DNA of 64,000 nucleotides from Plumapathes pennacea (lineage: Eukaryota; Cnidaria; Anthozoa; Antipatharia; Myriopathidae), in assembly GCA_964036295.1 (NCBI GenBank), contig OZ038463.1, positions 23,671,069 through 23,735,068 on the forward strand, read 5' to 3'. How positions within the stretch are numbered: the first letter of the stretch is position 1; each line of letters begins with the position of its first letter. This document shows, piece after piece, positions 10,313 to 21,732 of the stretch. The translations under genes were made by a program, and so were the position numbers. Below the pieces are notes generated by a model, which was given only the letters and a program-made list of their open reading frames with translations, was not told the origin of the DNA and made no database searches.

Positions 10313-11205
10313 CTATTGTTGGGGACTGGGGCACAACCAATTAGTAAACAAAGTCACAAGATTAGTCACGCGACTAGCAACCGGAAACGCGTGAGAGTGA
10401 GAGCCAGTGAGAGGAGAGGGCGTAGCCCCGAGGGAATAACTTAGCAAAATAGGAATAACAAAAGGGAGAAGAGTGAGAGAGGGATTCAGTGAGCAACCAG
10501 TGTAATCAACGTGATTAAAACTCTGAAAACAGTGATTTGTTGTGGATACGATTCTTGGGAGGCAAGAGATTCCCAACACGTGGCACCTCCGACCAAGGAT
10601 ATTGTAAGTATCATTAAGTCCTCGTTTAAGCTCAAAACAATGGACGCCGCCGAAACAACCAAAGCTGCAATGGAATCGGCTGAAGCCGCGTTGACTCCCA
10701 AACTGGCGCAGCTGACCTACGCGATTAAAAGATCGGAAACAATCCTTGATACCGAACAATCAGAAGCCATCGGACAACAGCAAGAAGCGCTGAAGAAACT
10801 CACGGCCGAAGTAGACAACTTGCGAGGAGAAGTCGAAGGCCATAAAATAGCGGCGCAGCAAGAAACCCATGAGATCAACGAATGGAATACAAACATAGAC
10901 GCAGAGATATCAAAAGCGGACAAAATGATCGGAAGGTTGAAAGATTGGCTGAAAAATCAGGAGATGAAGCAAGAAACGCAAGAGCGTGAAGAAAAGCTGA
11001 AATTTGAGCTAAAGCTGCATGAGACCAAAATCAAACTCCAAACAGAACTGCAGGACAAACAAGCAACGCAAGCACAAGCGTCAAATGAAACAACCAGAAT
11101 GCAGGCGAAGCTTCCGAAACTGATCATTACCAAATTCAATGGGACGTACACTGACTGGCCCAGGTTTTGGGGACAATTTACGGAGACAATTGATCCGTTT
11201 TGTTT
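10313..11205 (+). pseudogene. BEL/Pao-type gag N-terminal fragment
   Basis: The likely start is ATG 10640 (MDAAETTKAAMESAEAAL), not the upstream leader codons. The frame encodes a long coiled coil (about codons 30-180 from that ATG, rich in Glu/Lys/Gln). Then comes LPKLIITKFNGTYTDWPRFW and GQFTETID (11110-11195), the opening of the gag-like DUF1759 region of BEL/Pao retrotransposons. The leader at 10313-10639 would be 5'-UTR. Homology ends at about 11195, where repeat R begins, so the open frame to 11368 is a chimera. No LTR was identified. gag should bind the element RNA in a particle; only its N-terminus is present. Confidence 0.75.
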
Positions 11206-11745
11206 TAAGGATTTTATTGCTCGCGGCTGCAGCGAGCTTAAAATTGCAAATTCTTTTTTTTCCCGTGTTTTTCTTTTCTGGGTCGAGAATCAGCACACGG
11301 TGATTGGTTCACATTGTCACATGACATGTGATGATGTAATTCACTTCGTTACTTGTGTGTTAAGTTAACTGCATCCCATCCAAACTCAACACCGTTTGGC
11401 TCTGTGGAACATGCACGGATAAACTAAATTTCAGGGAATCATTTTGGCTTGCTAGTTCACTGCGGAGATTTGGTGGATTCGATATTTGACGGAGACTGCT
11501 ACAGGATTGCAAATAGCTCTCTAGCTCCTAATCAATACTGCCAACGAAACTTTCTGTGGCGACACGAAATACTCCTGGGAAGATAATAGGCTAAAAATGA
11601 AACCAAAGCTACAATAAGCTTTAGCTGTAAAACAATGGCGATTTATGCTCATAAAATGCTTCTGGTTATCGCACATTGACTGTTGAAATTTTTCTTCCAT
11701 TCGATCATGTGGTCTTTGTTTCACAGTGGTCATTGTATAGGATCA
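11206..11745 (+). repeat. Repeat family R, 5' part
   Basis: Starts with the hairpin TTGCTCGCGGCTGCAGCGAGC plus an A-rich tract. It contains the shared core (11279-11345), then ATCCCATCCAAACTCAAC, TTTGGCTCTGTGGAACATGC, AACTTTCTGTGGCGACACG and CATTCGATCATGTGGTC. This is the same order as in the long copies at 29265-30412 and, inverted, at 16030-17790. About the first 540 bp of the roughly 1.15-kb unit is present. Confidence 0.85.
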
Positions 11746-13224
11746 TAAAAAACACAAACTCTTACGATCTAAAGCAATCTTCCCTTGAAACATGATCTGA
11801 CTCAACACGCATTTATTCAATTACTGTAAGCGGATGCTTCATTCAACTGTCAATTTCTAACTCGAGGTAATATAAGCTTACATTTCAGCCAAAATAAAGC
11901 ACTCGGTGTTTCTCAAACGTCACTGCATTTTCAAACTTTTCTGGAAAACCATTACGTGTACAATTAGAAAACCGCATTCAGATAATCCCGGACAAAATGT
12001 GTCGACACATGCTTTAAATGTCGTACTTTTGTCAAAACTACCATGCTGTGAGTCACCAGTTCCAAAGAAAACTGCTTTTAATCACCCCCATCCCCGTATC
12101 AATGTTGTAGCTTGAATTTGGAAGAGTTCCGGTAAGACTTTGACGGAAAATCGTTGTTAAATAATTAATTTATCAACATTGAATGGGGGGAGGGGAGAAT
12201 GTGTCAACACTTCTGTCCAAGATTGTAGATCGAGACCTTTTAAGGTTGATTCTTGAAAGACCTATGATTATATTATTAAGATTATATATTAAGATTGATT
12301 CTTAAAAGACCTATGAAGGAAGTCATTGCAGAACAAAACCTTCAGATTTTGAGGCTTATAAATGACAAGAAAGTTTAGGCCTAATCGTGCTTTGAAAAAC
12401 TGGACCCAGGTCTGCTCGTTCTGGTGATATTGGTCAGTGTTGTGTGTCAAAGCGGCAGGAGGGGAATCAACTTCGGGAGGTGCCTCTGGAGCATAGATTC
12501 CATCATTCAGCCATGAAATATATAAGTAAATAACTTTCATACTGGTCTCTTCTTTTTTAGCTGATTTATATAGGTAGTTCTTCATCTTCTACGTTCCAGT
12601 TTCTTTATTTATACGGTCTCAAAGCAGAGGGGGAAAATGGTTCTGTTCTCCCATGTCTTGGCAGTAATTAAAACAATAGAAAATATAATGATCATAAAGA
12701 AAACCTTGTAGATCTGAGAAAGGAGAAAGCAAACCTGCAGGAAACAAGTGTCAATGGTGATTAGAAGTTTCTGGCACTGGTTTGTGGTTTGGGCAAGGCC
12801 AACCAAAACTATGCATGTGTATGGCGCAAGTGCCCCCGAGTCTTGCTGGGAAACCAGCAAGCAATAATCCATTAATGATCCGAAGTATGGGGCCAGATCT
12901 ATCAAAGAAATAATAGCATTTGCCTCCACAAAGAAATATTATTGCAGGAAAGCACCACTTTTTTATTTTATCCATATGGACCACGTAATTATTGATACAC
13001 TACATCTGTTTTTGAGGATCTCTGATGTATTAATTGATCTGTTAATTAGACAATTAAGAAAGCAAGATGATATTGTGACAAACAATGCAAATATAAGGCA
13101 GTACTTGTAATTTAGAACGTCGATTTGTGAGTATCCGAGCTACTGTGAGGAACTCAATAAAGTCAAGTCTTGTTGACAAAATCCTACTCGTTGAGTCCCC
13201 CAGTCACGTTACAATATTGAAACA
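11746..13224. other. No gene recognised; small direct duplication at 12245-12320
   Basis: The frames here carry no motif. TTGATTCTTGAAAGACCTATGA at about 12245 is repeated as TTGATTCTTAAAAGACCTATGA at about 12295. The segment near 13120-13210 has AATAAA and a GTTGACAAAATCCTACTCG run that could be the tail of an unknown LTR or gene. This is not supported further. Confidence 0.4.
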
Positions 13225-13625
13225 AAACCAGAGGTATTTATCAGATATTAGTATGAGCATATGGCTGGCTATGATGCATTTCTGACAAACATTGGAATCT
13301 CTTTTAACTTTCGCGTCAACAAGGATGCCAAGAAACTTGAATACAGAGAGTTGACTGGTTCAGAGAAACAAAAACATCCCTGATCTGCTACCCAAGTTGG
13401 ATAACAGCAAGGACTTGCAAGAGTTATGGCATGGCTTTATGGAAATAATTGGTGACTTGAAGCTGGACTATACATCAGAGGATGCTATTGTGGAACTTAC
13501 AGCCAAGATGTTCTCGTGGTTTACTGCATTTCTTAAAACATTTCAGACAAAAGATGTAACTTCCTATATGCATGCATTATATTACCATGTTCCTCAGGGG
13601 GTGTTTACATGATACCAGTACAACT
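13225..13625 (+). pseudogene. Fragment of an unnamed transposon-associated cnidarian protein
   Basis: Joined frames read GYDAFLTNIGISFNFRV, KKLEYRELTGSEK, then DLQELWHGFMEIIGDL (13400-13460) and TKDVTSYMHALYYHVPQ (13549-13598). I associate this order (I-F-x-F plus LTG-x-EK, then V-T-x-YMH-x-x-x-HV) with a large uncharacterised family multiplied in anthozoan genomes, probably transposon-borne. Function is unknown. One frame break lies near 13380. Open frames past 13600 diverge. Confidence 0.45.
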
Positions 13626-13753
13626 TTCATTCCAGTATGAGATCCTATTTCATACCGCGTTTATATTGGGTCTTGCAATACCGGAATAACACAAGGTTTT
13701 TGTGAGCCCTCGTTATCACTACCCCAGCATATTCAGGGAAACAAAACAAAAAC

Positions 13754-14325
13754 ATGGCGGCCGACCTGCGACACCAGTTCTTGGTTTGGATGACTTCCCT
13801 GCTGACTCAGTTAGATAGCTTCATCCAACTTCTCCTTCTCCATAGACTCAGAATGAGAAAATGGTGCTTGGCAAACCTTTCAGTGATATCGAGTTCAGTT
13901 ATCTTGCGCTCCGGAGCATCAAAGAAAATAAGATGACAAAAACGGAAGCGATTCTGGATCAAACCTGGTAGAACAGATTTGTGGTGGCTTCACAAGATTA
14001 ACGACATATGTATGCCAGAAGATTGGAGAAAAAACTTTAGGATGAGCAAAGGTAACTTCCTAAAGCTTGTAGATGAACTGCAACCCTATATTTCACCTGA
14101 TCCCCATTCACCCAGGCCTGGCATTCCAGCGGAGAAAAAGGTTTGTTTTGGAGAACTCAAGTATTTATGCATCATGTGTGTCTCCTCTTTCAGATTCTGA
14201 AGAATTTATGTAAATTACCCAAATAATGTTACCGGTACATCTCCCATTCTCATAGGTTGGAATGACGCTGTACTATCTGAAAGATTCTGGAACAGTGATT
14301 ATGACTGCAAATGCTTTGTGAGTTT
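13754..14325 (+). pseudogene. PIF/Harbinger transposase (HARBI1-like) N-terminal fragment
   Basis: Relic of a DDE_Tnp_4 family transposase. After a disrupted start (MAADLRHQF at 13754), the frame reads KPGRTDLWWLHKIND (about 13962) and NFRMSKGNFLKLVDELQPYI (about 14033-14092). RPGIPAEKK follows, then after an intron-like gap (GT at 14142, AG at about 14255) GMTLYYLKDSGTVIMTANA. The split between AEKK and the V/GMTLYYLKD block fits an intron of about 110 bp. All catalytic Asp/Glu motifs lie downstream in this family and are absent, so this is a truncated N-terminus. No TIRs seen. Confidence 0.7.
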
Positions 14326-15329
14326 CCATACCAACTGTCACTGTCACAGTAAGAAAGGTGTGTTATGCTATAAAGGAGCACTTGTCAGCCCTGTACATTT
14401 TTGAAAATTACCATATTTCGGTTTGTCACCAGTCCCTCACGACTTTGTGAGATCTCGTATCGTGTTAAAAATTCCAAAAAAATTTAAACGGAAGTTCAAA
14501 AGCATCTTTATAACAATAATGACGTATTAAAAAAGCCGAAAAAGTTTCATTGACTAAATGCATCGGGAAGTACAGGTTTTAGCACATCAAACTTGAAGTA
14601 AATTTCAGCGGTTTACTGGCCTCCAGGCGGCGAAAACAAGGGGGGTGGTCAACCTCCAGAATGAAAAGTCAGAAAATCCTGCAAATAGTGCCATTCGTAA
14701 TCATATCCGTTAGACATCAAACGCTGAAAAAATTATTGCAATCAGCCGACCCCTATCTTTTGGCCCTGCCCGGTTTTCTCTGACAATCACTCTTAACGCC
14801 TAAACAATTTTAGGGAAAGAAGTCACACTCAGCACTAATGCACCTTTTTTTACCAATAATTTGTGTGCTATATAAACCTGGGGTTTTCACCTGCTTTCAA
14901 ACATTCTTGCTGAGTTTATACATCATTCAGGCAGTTCAATCGTTATCTGAGTGCATCAGAATATCACAGAAACGAGACATGGAAGACATTCAACCGTATT
15001 TATCAGAACTAGACGGTTGGGATGACGGTCAAAATTTCCCATCTGAACCCAGCACAACATTGCCCATTGGACAGGCATCTGAAGTGAATGAGACACAACT
15101 GTGATTGACGAGTGAGAAACTGTGATACTATCTGTGTGATGACGAGTATTCAATTTTAGCTATCGGATTCCCGCAGAGGAGCAGAAAGACATTCCACCAT
15201 ACCCAAAATGCTTCTCTAAGCTTATTCCCGGCCGAAATTGAGTGAACAATCATCACAATGTCCAGCAGATTCATATCCATGAAGATTTCAACGGTCTACC
15301 ATGTAAACAAAAGATTATTTACATAATTG
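14326..15329. other. No gene recognised
   Basis: Non-coding-looking sequence. An ORF at 14838-15104 ends in MEDIQPYLSELDGWDD and an acidic tail, faintly like the start of a family of cnidarian P2X-like or transposon proteins. This is too short to call. Confidence 0.35.
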
Positions 15330-16036
15330 CTCGTGGCGAAGCCGACGAGCTTAGGATTGGAAAGCGTGTCTTCATCATCGTCATATTTTTATTTTTATTT
15401 TTATTTTTATTTTTTTTCTGGGTTACGAATCAGCACACGGTGATTGGTTCATATTTTCACGTGATTTATGATGACGTTTTGTCATCACATGACTTGCCGG
15501 GTGAGCAGTTTCGCCATTTTGAAGGAGATATGTGGGCGATGGAATTGTGCGTTGCTTGCCTTGGTTGGCTCTGTGGATTCTTTTATGGACCGCTCATCCT
15601 ACTTACAAACGAGTACGCCGGCTGCGGTAGACCCACACTAAATTTCATTGAGCGGTTTTGGCTTGGGTCGGTCCGTTCAGCCTCGAAAGCTTTGGAAAAA
15701 GCCGCAAATGAAGCAATGAATATATCAGTGAACATATCAAAGAACATATTAATGTTCTTATCAATGAACTGCATAGCTATGCACAACTGTACAGAAATGT
15801 ACGAAGATCCTGACGTCCAGAACGTTGAGAACTTGAAGAAACAAGCTGAACGAAGGGGTTCCAAATGCAAAGATCAGAACCCGAATGATTTTAACTGCGA
15901 AGCAACTTCGATTCTTGGCCATCACTTGATAGTGTATATGGAACTGTTTAGTATGAAGGTGAACTTAAAGGTACTTTGTATTATTCTTGCTGATACAAGT
16001 AAAGCGTCAGAAAATCTGACTTTTCTTTGGAACTAG
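15330..16036 (+). repeat. Repeat family Q with embedded ORF (fullest copy)
   Basis: Begins with the hairpin GCTCGTGGCGAAGCCGACGAGC, then a TTTTTA microsatellite (15387-15416) and the shared core (15417-15490). An ORF (from MWAMELC at about 15530) runs to 15993 or beyond: hydrophobic CVACLGWLCGFFYGPLILLTN, then ERFWLGSVRSASKALEKAAN, NCTEMYEDPDVQNVENLKKQ and NDFNCEATSILGHHLIVYME. The copy at 1-430 keeps the same frame, which suggests selection or recent common coding origin. The peptide may be a small single-pass membrane protein or an exon of a larger gene. Not recognised. Confidence 0.6.
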
Positions 16037-17790
16037 ACTGGCCTTGCCAGTGAGCTCGCGGCGTGAGTTGGGTCGAGACCAGAATATAAAATGGAAAGTA
16101 GGGGACAAGAGCGGAACTCCCAAGAGAGACTTCCAATTTCTCACCATAAAAATATCACACAGTATAGAGAACTTGGCTTTTGACACCTTGCTCTTTTGAC
16201 ACCTTGATTAAACTAAAAATTATTATTACAACACTCATACACTTGCTTCTTAAAGGTTGAGCGACCCTGCATCTTGAGAATGCGTGACATATCTTTTTAT
16301 GCACAATCGATTATGACAGTTTGACCTTGACTCATATTTCTAATCAGGGGCCACGATTAATCCAGCCTTCGCTTCACTACTTATGTGTTTTATTTTGTTA
16401 ACTCAATACGTTTCTTCTATCAGGCTTTCGAGTATTCGTGCTCTGTAACAAATATAAAATTGAAAGCGAGGAATGTCACACGAGAGATGTTTACTATATC
16501 ATTGCGCTTTTGTTCACAGTGTGTTCAGTCCATTTGTGACTGCAAACTCAATCCTCAGAATTATTTCGGTGTATTTTTCATTTCTGGTATTCACTGACCA
16601 TTGCGAAACAAAGGCTACATCATCGAATGAAAGAAACACTTCAACAGGCAATGCCGTACAATACGCAGAAGAATTTTATGAGGCAACAGATGTCATGTAC
16701 AGAGTAAAGCATAAAGTGTCATTGTTTTACGGCTAAAGCTCACCGTAGCTTTGGTTTCTGCTTTCGCCCTGTTATCTTCCCAAAAGTATTTCGTGTCGCC
16801 ACAGAAAGTTTCGTCGGGACTAAATATTTATCGGCGACAGCAGTACCATCAAATATTTGTTTACGGCTATTCTCAAAGCTTGTGCGGTGAACGCGAGCCA
16901 AAATCTTTTCCTAAAATCCAGTTTATCCGTGCGCATTCCACAGAGCCAAATGGCGTTGAATTTGAATGGGATGCAGTTTACTTTTTCGCTTTACTACTTA
17001 TGTGTTTTCTCTTATTAACTCAATACGTTTCTTTCTATCAGGCTTTCGAGTATTCGTGCTATGTAACAAATATAAAATTGACAGCGAGGAATGTCACACG
17101 AGAGATGTTTACAATATTATTGCATTTTTGTTCACAGTGTGTTCAGTCCATTTGTGACTGCAAACTCAATCCTCAGAATTATTTCGGTGTATTTTTCATT
17201 TCTGGCATTCACTGACCATTGCGAAACAAAGGCTACATGATCGAATGAAAGAAACACTTCAACAGGCAATGTACGATACGCAGAAGAATTTTATGAAGCA
17301 ACAGATGTCATGTACAGAGTAAAGCATAAAGTGTCATTGTTTTACGGCTAAAGCTCACCGTAGCTTTGGTTTCTGCTTTCGCCCTGTTATCTTCCCAAAA
17401 GTATTTCTTGTCGCCACAGAAAGTTTCGTCGGGACTAAATATTTATCGGCGACAGCGGTACCATCAAATATTTGTTTACGGCTATTCTCAAAGCTTCCGC
17501 GGTGAACGCGAGCCAAAATCGTTCCCGAAAATCCAGTTTATCCATGCGCATTCCACAGAGCCAAATGGTGTTGAGTTTGGATGGGATGCAGTTAACTTTT
17601 ACACACAAGTAACGAGCAATTCACTGGCCGCATCTCGAGTTGTTTAGCGAAGTCAATTACGTCATCGCCCAGCACGTGATAATATGAACCAATCACCGTG
17701 TGCTGATCCTCGACCCACAAAAAGGAAAAATAAATAAATAAAAATGCCGATTTTTAAGCTCTCGTGGGCCCCAGGCCCCCGCGAGCAATC
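16030..17790 (-). repeat. Repeat family R, full copy, with internal tandem duplication
   Basis: Reverse complement of the 29265-30412 unit, from the CTAGACTGG end (16034) to the GCTCGCGGGGGCCTGGGGCC hairpin end (about 17790). The middle (about 16373-16990) is repeated once more at 16991-17608. CAGGCTTTCGAGTATTCGTG starts at 16421 and again at 17039, a 618-bp period. The core (CCAAT, CACGTG, TGACGT) is at 17639-17720. The four open frames inside are repeat products. Confidence 0.9.
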
Positions 17791-17846
17791 AACGTTTCAC
17801 TCTGTTGTGCATTTGTGTTGTTGTTGCGACATTTTGGCTCAGTGCC

Positions 17847-18867
17847 ATGAAGATCAAACAGGCAGCAGATAACATGGCGTTATTATTTGAAAATTGGAAC
17901 ATGATTGAAGAAGTGGTCGTTGGTAGATCTCGCTTTGAGCAGTTCTATTGTATTCCCAGTAATGTTTATGTGAAAGAAAATCGAACTCGTCCAAGACGAA
18001 GTCGTGAGCCAAGCCGAGTGCCTATGAATGAACTTTCGCGCGTCCTGAACAAGGACAGGAAAAGCAGGCGACTATTACGAGAATACATTTCAAAGAATGT
18101 CCCAAAGTCGTCAAAAGTTCATGATTATACCAGAGCTTACGTACTTCACAATGCTAATGCATTCCGTGAACGTGCGCGTAAACAACATGGAAACAATAGA
18201 AAGCCACAGAAATGCAAAGAGAAAATTAGGATCAATAAACCATCGCTGCGAGAAAGCTATAAGTTCAAAAAGAAGTTTGTCAAAAGTAAACGAGGTGCTA
18301 AGGTACGTTTGTATTTTAGAAGGACTTCAAGGACAAGCATTTCGAGACCAGCTGTGTTCAGAGATAGAAATCACAAAATCAATTACTACGCGTTTTCTCT
18401 GTCAAGGGATATAGAAAAAAATCCTGGTCCTTCAGTTGTCGATCCAAACAAAACGATCATTGCACCATACAGTCAAAGTAATGCTGCAAAATTTGGAGAT
18501 AATGCTGGACGACAATGTATAGCTATGTCTCTAGCAGCTGTCATATTTAACCACACGATTTTATTTCTTTATCAGAGGATTTCAGCAAAATTATGAATGC
18601 TGGGAACAATCTGTATTCCACTCTTTCGCAATTATCTAAGGACTATTTTTTTTTGCTGACAGATCTACCTGGAATGGTCACAATATGAAACTCAGTATGA
18701 GCTGCAATACAGTGAAAATTACGTGGGTAATTTGTTTGGAACTTGCTTTCCCATCGAAGGCTTTGCTTACTGTACAACACTGACTGGAGCTTTTAATTTA
18801 TTGCTCAGACAGGATTTCAGCTGCTTTATTCTGACAATAGGCTGTAGTACTGTAGCTGTATTTTGTT
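17847..18867 (+). pseudogene. 2A-containing protein with cysteine-protease-like region, 5' half
   Basis: Start chosen at ATG 17847. The N-terminal 180 or so residues are very basic (KDRKSRRLLREYISK, RKQHGNNRKPQKCKEK). At 18408-18431 lies DIEKNPGP, an exact match to the 2A consensus D-V/I-E-x-N-P-G-P. At 2A sites the ribosome skips a peptide bond, so the product would be two proteins. After it, YSQSNAAKFGDNAGRQCIAMSL supplies a candidate nucleophile Cys of a papain-fold protease (OTU-like or tegument-USP-like; inferred). Frameshifts lie near 18570 and 18680. The frame then runs to AVFC at 18865, where a large element interrupts it. It resumes at 25145. Confidence 0.65.
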
Positions 18868-18891
18868 CTCAGGCAACTTAAGGCATGGGTC
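18868..18891 (+). repeat. Left TIR of the 6.28-kb element
   Basis: 24 bp beginning CTCAGGCAAC and ending CATGGGTC, the exact reverse complement of 25121-25144. Sequence inside the two ends shows no further pairing. Confidence 0.9.
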
Positions 18892-19416
18892 TGGTACGAA
18901 AAATTGGAAATTATAGCAATAAATTACTTGAAAATCCATAAAAAATCGCGTTTAGGTGCGAATTGGCTAATTTTTTCCCTGTAGAAACAAAAGTTCAGGC
19001 TCGTCATTTTGTGCTGGTCAAGTAACCTGATATCTGTCACGTGACCAACCCTTAAGGAGAATAGTGACGTGTAAAACAAGGTTATCTTTTGGCTATCGGG
19101 AGGACTGCACAATCACCTGTGAAACAGTTCTAACCTATGTCAATATAAGAAGATTAGGTTCGTTATCACTGTTCCAATTCGAAAATTTAGACTTTTTATC
19201 ACTAACCTTGTTTAAGGCACTGAAATCGCATAATTGCATCAAATTTGCTTTTATTTGGTACGGTATAGCGCTTATGAGACAGTTATTTTAATATTTCGGA
19301 TTAGCAGTAGCAATTTCGAGTGTTTGGGGATATTTAAGGAACAGAAATATTAGACAATAATGTTTATAAGTAACCCTCCCACTCGAAAATAGAGTCGCAT
19401 GCTATTTCCTCTTCTC

Positions 19417-19540
19417 TGGCCGCCATGTTGGAAGATAAGCCCACTGTGAGTACGAACTCAAACCAGCGGTTATCTTGTTAAGACTAAACGAACCAATCAA
19501 AACGTTGTTTTGGCCACAGCAAAGATGGCGGATGTGTGGA
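19417..19540 (+). promoter_or_regulatory. Promoter-like leader with YY1-type sites
   Basis: GGCCGCCATGTTGG (19417) and AAAGATGGCGG (19523) match the YY1-type GCCAT motif in opposite orientations, upstream of the first coding exon. A similar CGGCCGCCATATTG occurs near 25025 at the other end. Such sites often mark TATA-less promoters. Role here is inference. Confidence 0.35.
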
Positions 19541-19872
19541 GGACGAAGACTGATGCTCGATCTACGCGACATTTCTCCAGTACGCGCTTGTAAAATATCC
19601 CGATCTTCACTCGGAGATGGGAAAGAGGCTGTTTACTGTCCAGGACTGAGACTTAATGTGTGTTACAATGAGGTAAACTGAAATAAATAACGTGGACTAT
19701 TCTTATTGCGATCAGACTCTGAATTTTCGTCTTTCGTGTATACTTGCATATTCCCGCCTTTTTGCTAATTCATTTGGAATTATTTGGCACCCGCGTTCCC
19801 AAATAGAGTATAGAGTACGATTTGCGCGCCTAAATTTTGTCTTAGCGCAGAATACGTCCGTTAAATCTCGTC

Positions 19873-20591
19873 ATGTGCAGAACGTTTTTGGATCCAAAAA
19901 CTTGTGGCTTTGCAAAGGTAGTTGCTATACATGCAGCCAAAGCAGCAAGGGCATTGAAAAGAGCAGAAAATGAAAACAACACGGAATTTGGCACCCGGTC
20001 TTTACAGGAAAGATTCAAAATCTTCAAAGATACATTTACGTTGAGAGCAGAATCGTTTGAAATGGACTTTGCCGAATTCAATCTTAAGTTTGCTGCTCTT
20101 CAATCGGGGGTTACCAAGTGGAGTCCAAGAAAAAAAGAAGAAAAACAACGCTACCTGGATGTGTTTTCAGTCGAGAACTGGAAAAAGCTTTCTGAAGCCA
20201 AACAGAGGGAACACACATTATTTGACTGCAAAGGATGTCACCAAACCTATCCAGACGTGCAAGCTTTATTTCCAGTAAGGTCTCCACGACTACAGAAACG
20301 AGCCAAGGAGAATCCCTTTGTCAAAACGAGGGAACTGGCCAAGGGAATGACAACAAAGCTTCTAAACAAAAGTCGGATCAAAGAAACTGCCAAATCTCTG
20401 TACGACAGCATAAATCCTGTGTTTCAAAGTGTGTCTGGTGGCATTTCATTTGCTGAAGCACTCACTAAAGTCCCTGACACAAACCTGGAAATGAAAAAAA
20501 GCAATGCTGAGAAAAAGGCTGCAAGAAGAAGCATATTGCGAGAAGTCAAGGAGAACATAGAGGGACAATGGCGGAACACATCTCTCATCAG
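19873..20591 (+). CDS. Candidate transposase, coding exon 1
   Basis: ATG 19873 follows an in-frame TAG at 19843, so it is a plausible true start. It encodes 239 codons plus two bases, ending ATCAG before GTAATT. The region is rich in Lys/Glu and includes FDCKGCHQTYPDVQALFP (about codons 117-134; a C-x2-C pair that may be half of a zinc site). A low-complexity helical C-terminal part follows. Codon use is less AT-rich than the neighbouring relics. No catalytic motif lies here; it is likely an N-terminal DNA-binding or dimerisation part. The split codon AG/A joins exon 2 in frame. Confidence 0.65.
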
Positions 20592-21110
20592 GTAATTAAC
20601 ATAATTACAACTGATGAGAAGCCACTGGGGAAAGATCACTTCATTTTATGTCACAAGTGGCAGATAAAGGAACACCTATAGCACATGTATATATTCAACA
20701 AGTGCATATACATACATAAAGACTATAACTGTAATATATTATAACACAACCACCATACATGTATGCTAAACATATGCATACAGCATACAAACAAAACAAC
20801 ATCATAAATGAAAGTTACATTTATTACATACATACAAACTTGATGTACCTGCATGACTGTATAATTCTGTTACATACAGTTGTGAATGAAGTCATGAAGA
20901 AACATTCATTAATGGAATAAAATAGTTATTACTAAGAACAGAAAAAAGATATGCAGTTTTCACAATTGTATAAATTATAATATTGTAGTGCACATAACAA
21001 GGCAATAAAAAAAGTTGGAGAATAAACACAAAACAGGATTTAGTATATTTCACATGCGTGCAATGACAGTAGTTTGTATATTTATGAACACATAAATCCT
21101 TTTTTGGTAG

Positions 21111-21505
21111 ATGCATGGGCAACCGGCAGTCATTCAGTGCACGGCAGCGTGACAGAATTGCCATGTCCTTCGAGAGTGGACCAGCAGCCAAGGTAAGAAA
21201 GGAATTAAATGAAAAGACTCCAGAAACAAAAAAGGACCATACAGGCAACATCGAGAAAATGATCTTGGACAAGGAAGGCCTCAAAGCTGAAGTTAATGGT
21301 TTTGAAGAATCCACCCAAGTAAACTGGAGTGCTCTGGCCAGGAGGTATAATGTTGTGAACCAGAAAGGAGAGCCAGCCAAGAATGGTGGACAAATCATTC
21401 AGGAATTTCTTAACAAAGAGGGGATAAACATCCAGCGATTTAAGAGGAGACATGACGAGACAGAGGAGCCAAGGCTCAGGAGAAAGAAACTGCGAGGAAT
21501 CGGGG
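21111..21505 (+). CDS. Candidate transposase, coding exon 2 (HTH-like)
   Basis: Acceptor TTTTTTGGTAG at 21110 and donor GGTATGT after 21505. Phase 2 in and phase 1 out match the neighbouring exons, so the frame is continuous through both introns. It contains ARQRDRIAMSFESGPAAKV and then NWSALARRYNVVNQKGEPAK and NGGQIIQEFLNKEGI, which look like a helix-turn-helix (WSALARRYNV as first helix and turn, GQIIQEFL as recognition part). The tail is very basic (RFKRRHDETEEPRLRRKKLR). Probable DNA-binding segment, inferred from composition and pattern. Confidence 0.65.
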
Positions 21506-21732
21506 GTATGTAAAAATACTACATATAATCTACTGATGTTGATATATGTACATGTAGCTAATGGATGATTGACATGTACTGTCATAATCTGACAAACTAC
21601 AATATGTTACATGCAATAAAAAACTATGGAAACGAACACTGACATGAATATGACAGTCAGCAAAATAATTAAGACATATGGCAGTTCTATGCAATTACGT
21701 ATCCTGACTTTTGGCATTGTTTTAACTCATAG

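Noticed and set aside
13118-13215. Possible LTR tail of the BEL/Pao element at 10.3 kb
   Set aside because: No second copy of the sequence in the window, so it cannot be shown to be an LTR.
14838-15104. Possible start of a P2X-like C-terminal domain protein (MEDIQPYLSELD)
   Set aside because: A single short acidic motif, with no Cys-rich domain after it.
16751-17647. ORFs of 93-154 codons sharing the MVSAFALLSSQKYF start
   Set aside because: They are the same strand of repeat R copied in tandem, and the frame is not kept in the other R copies.
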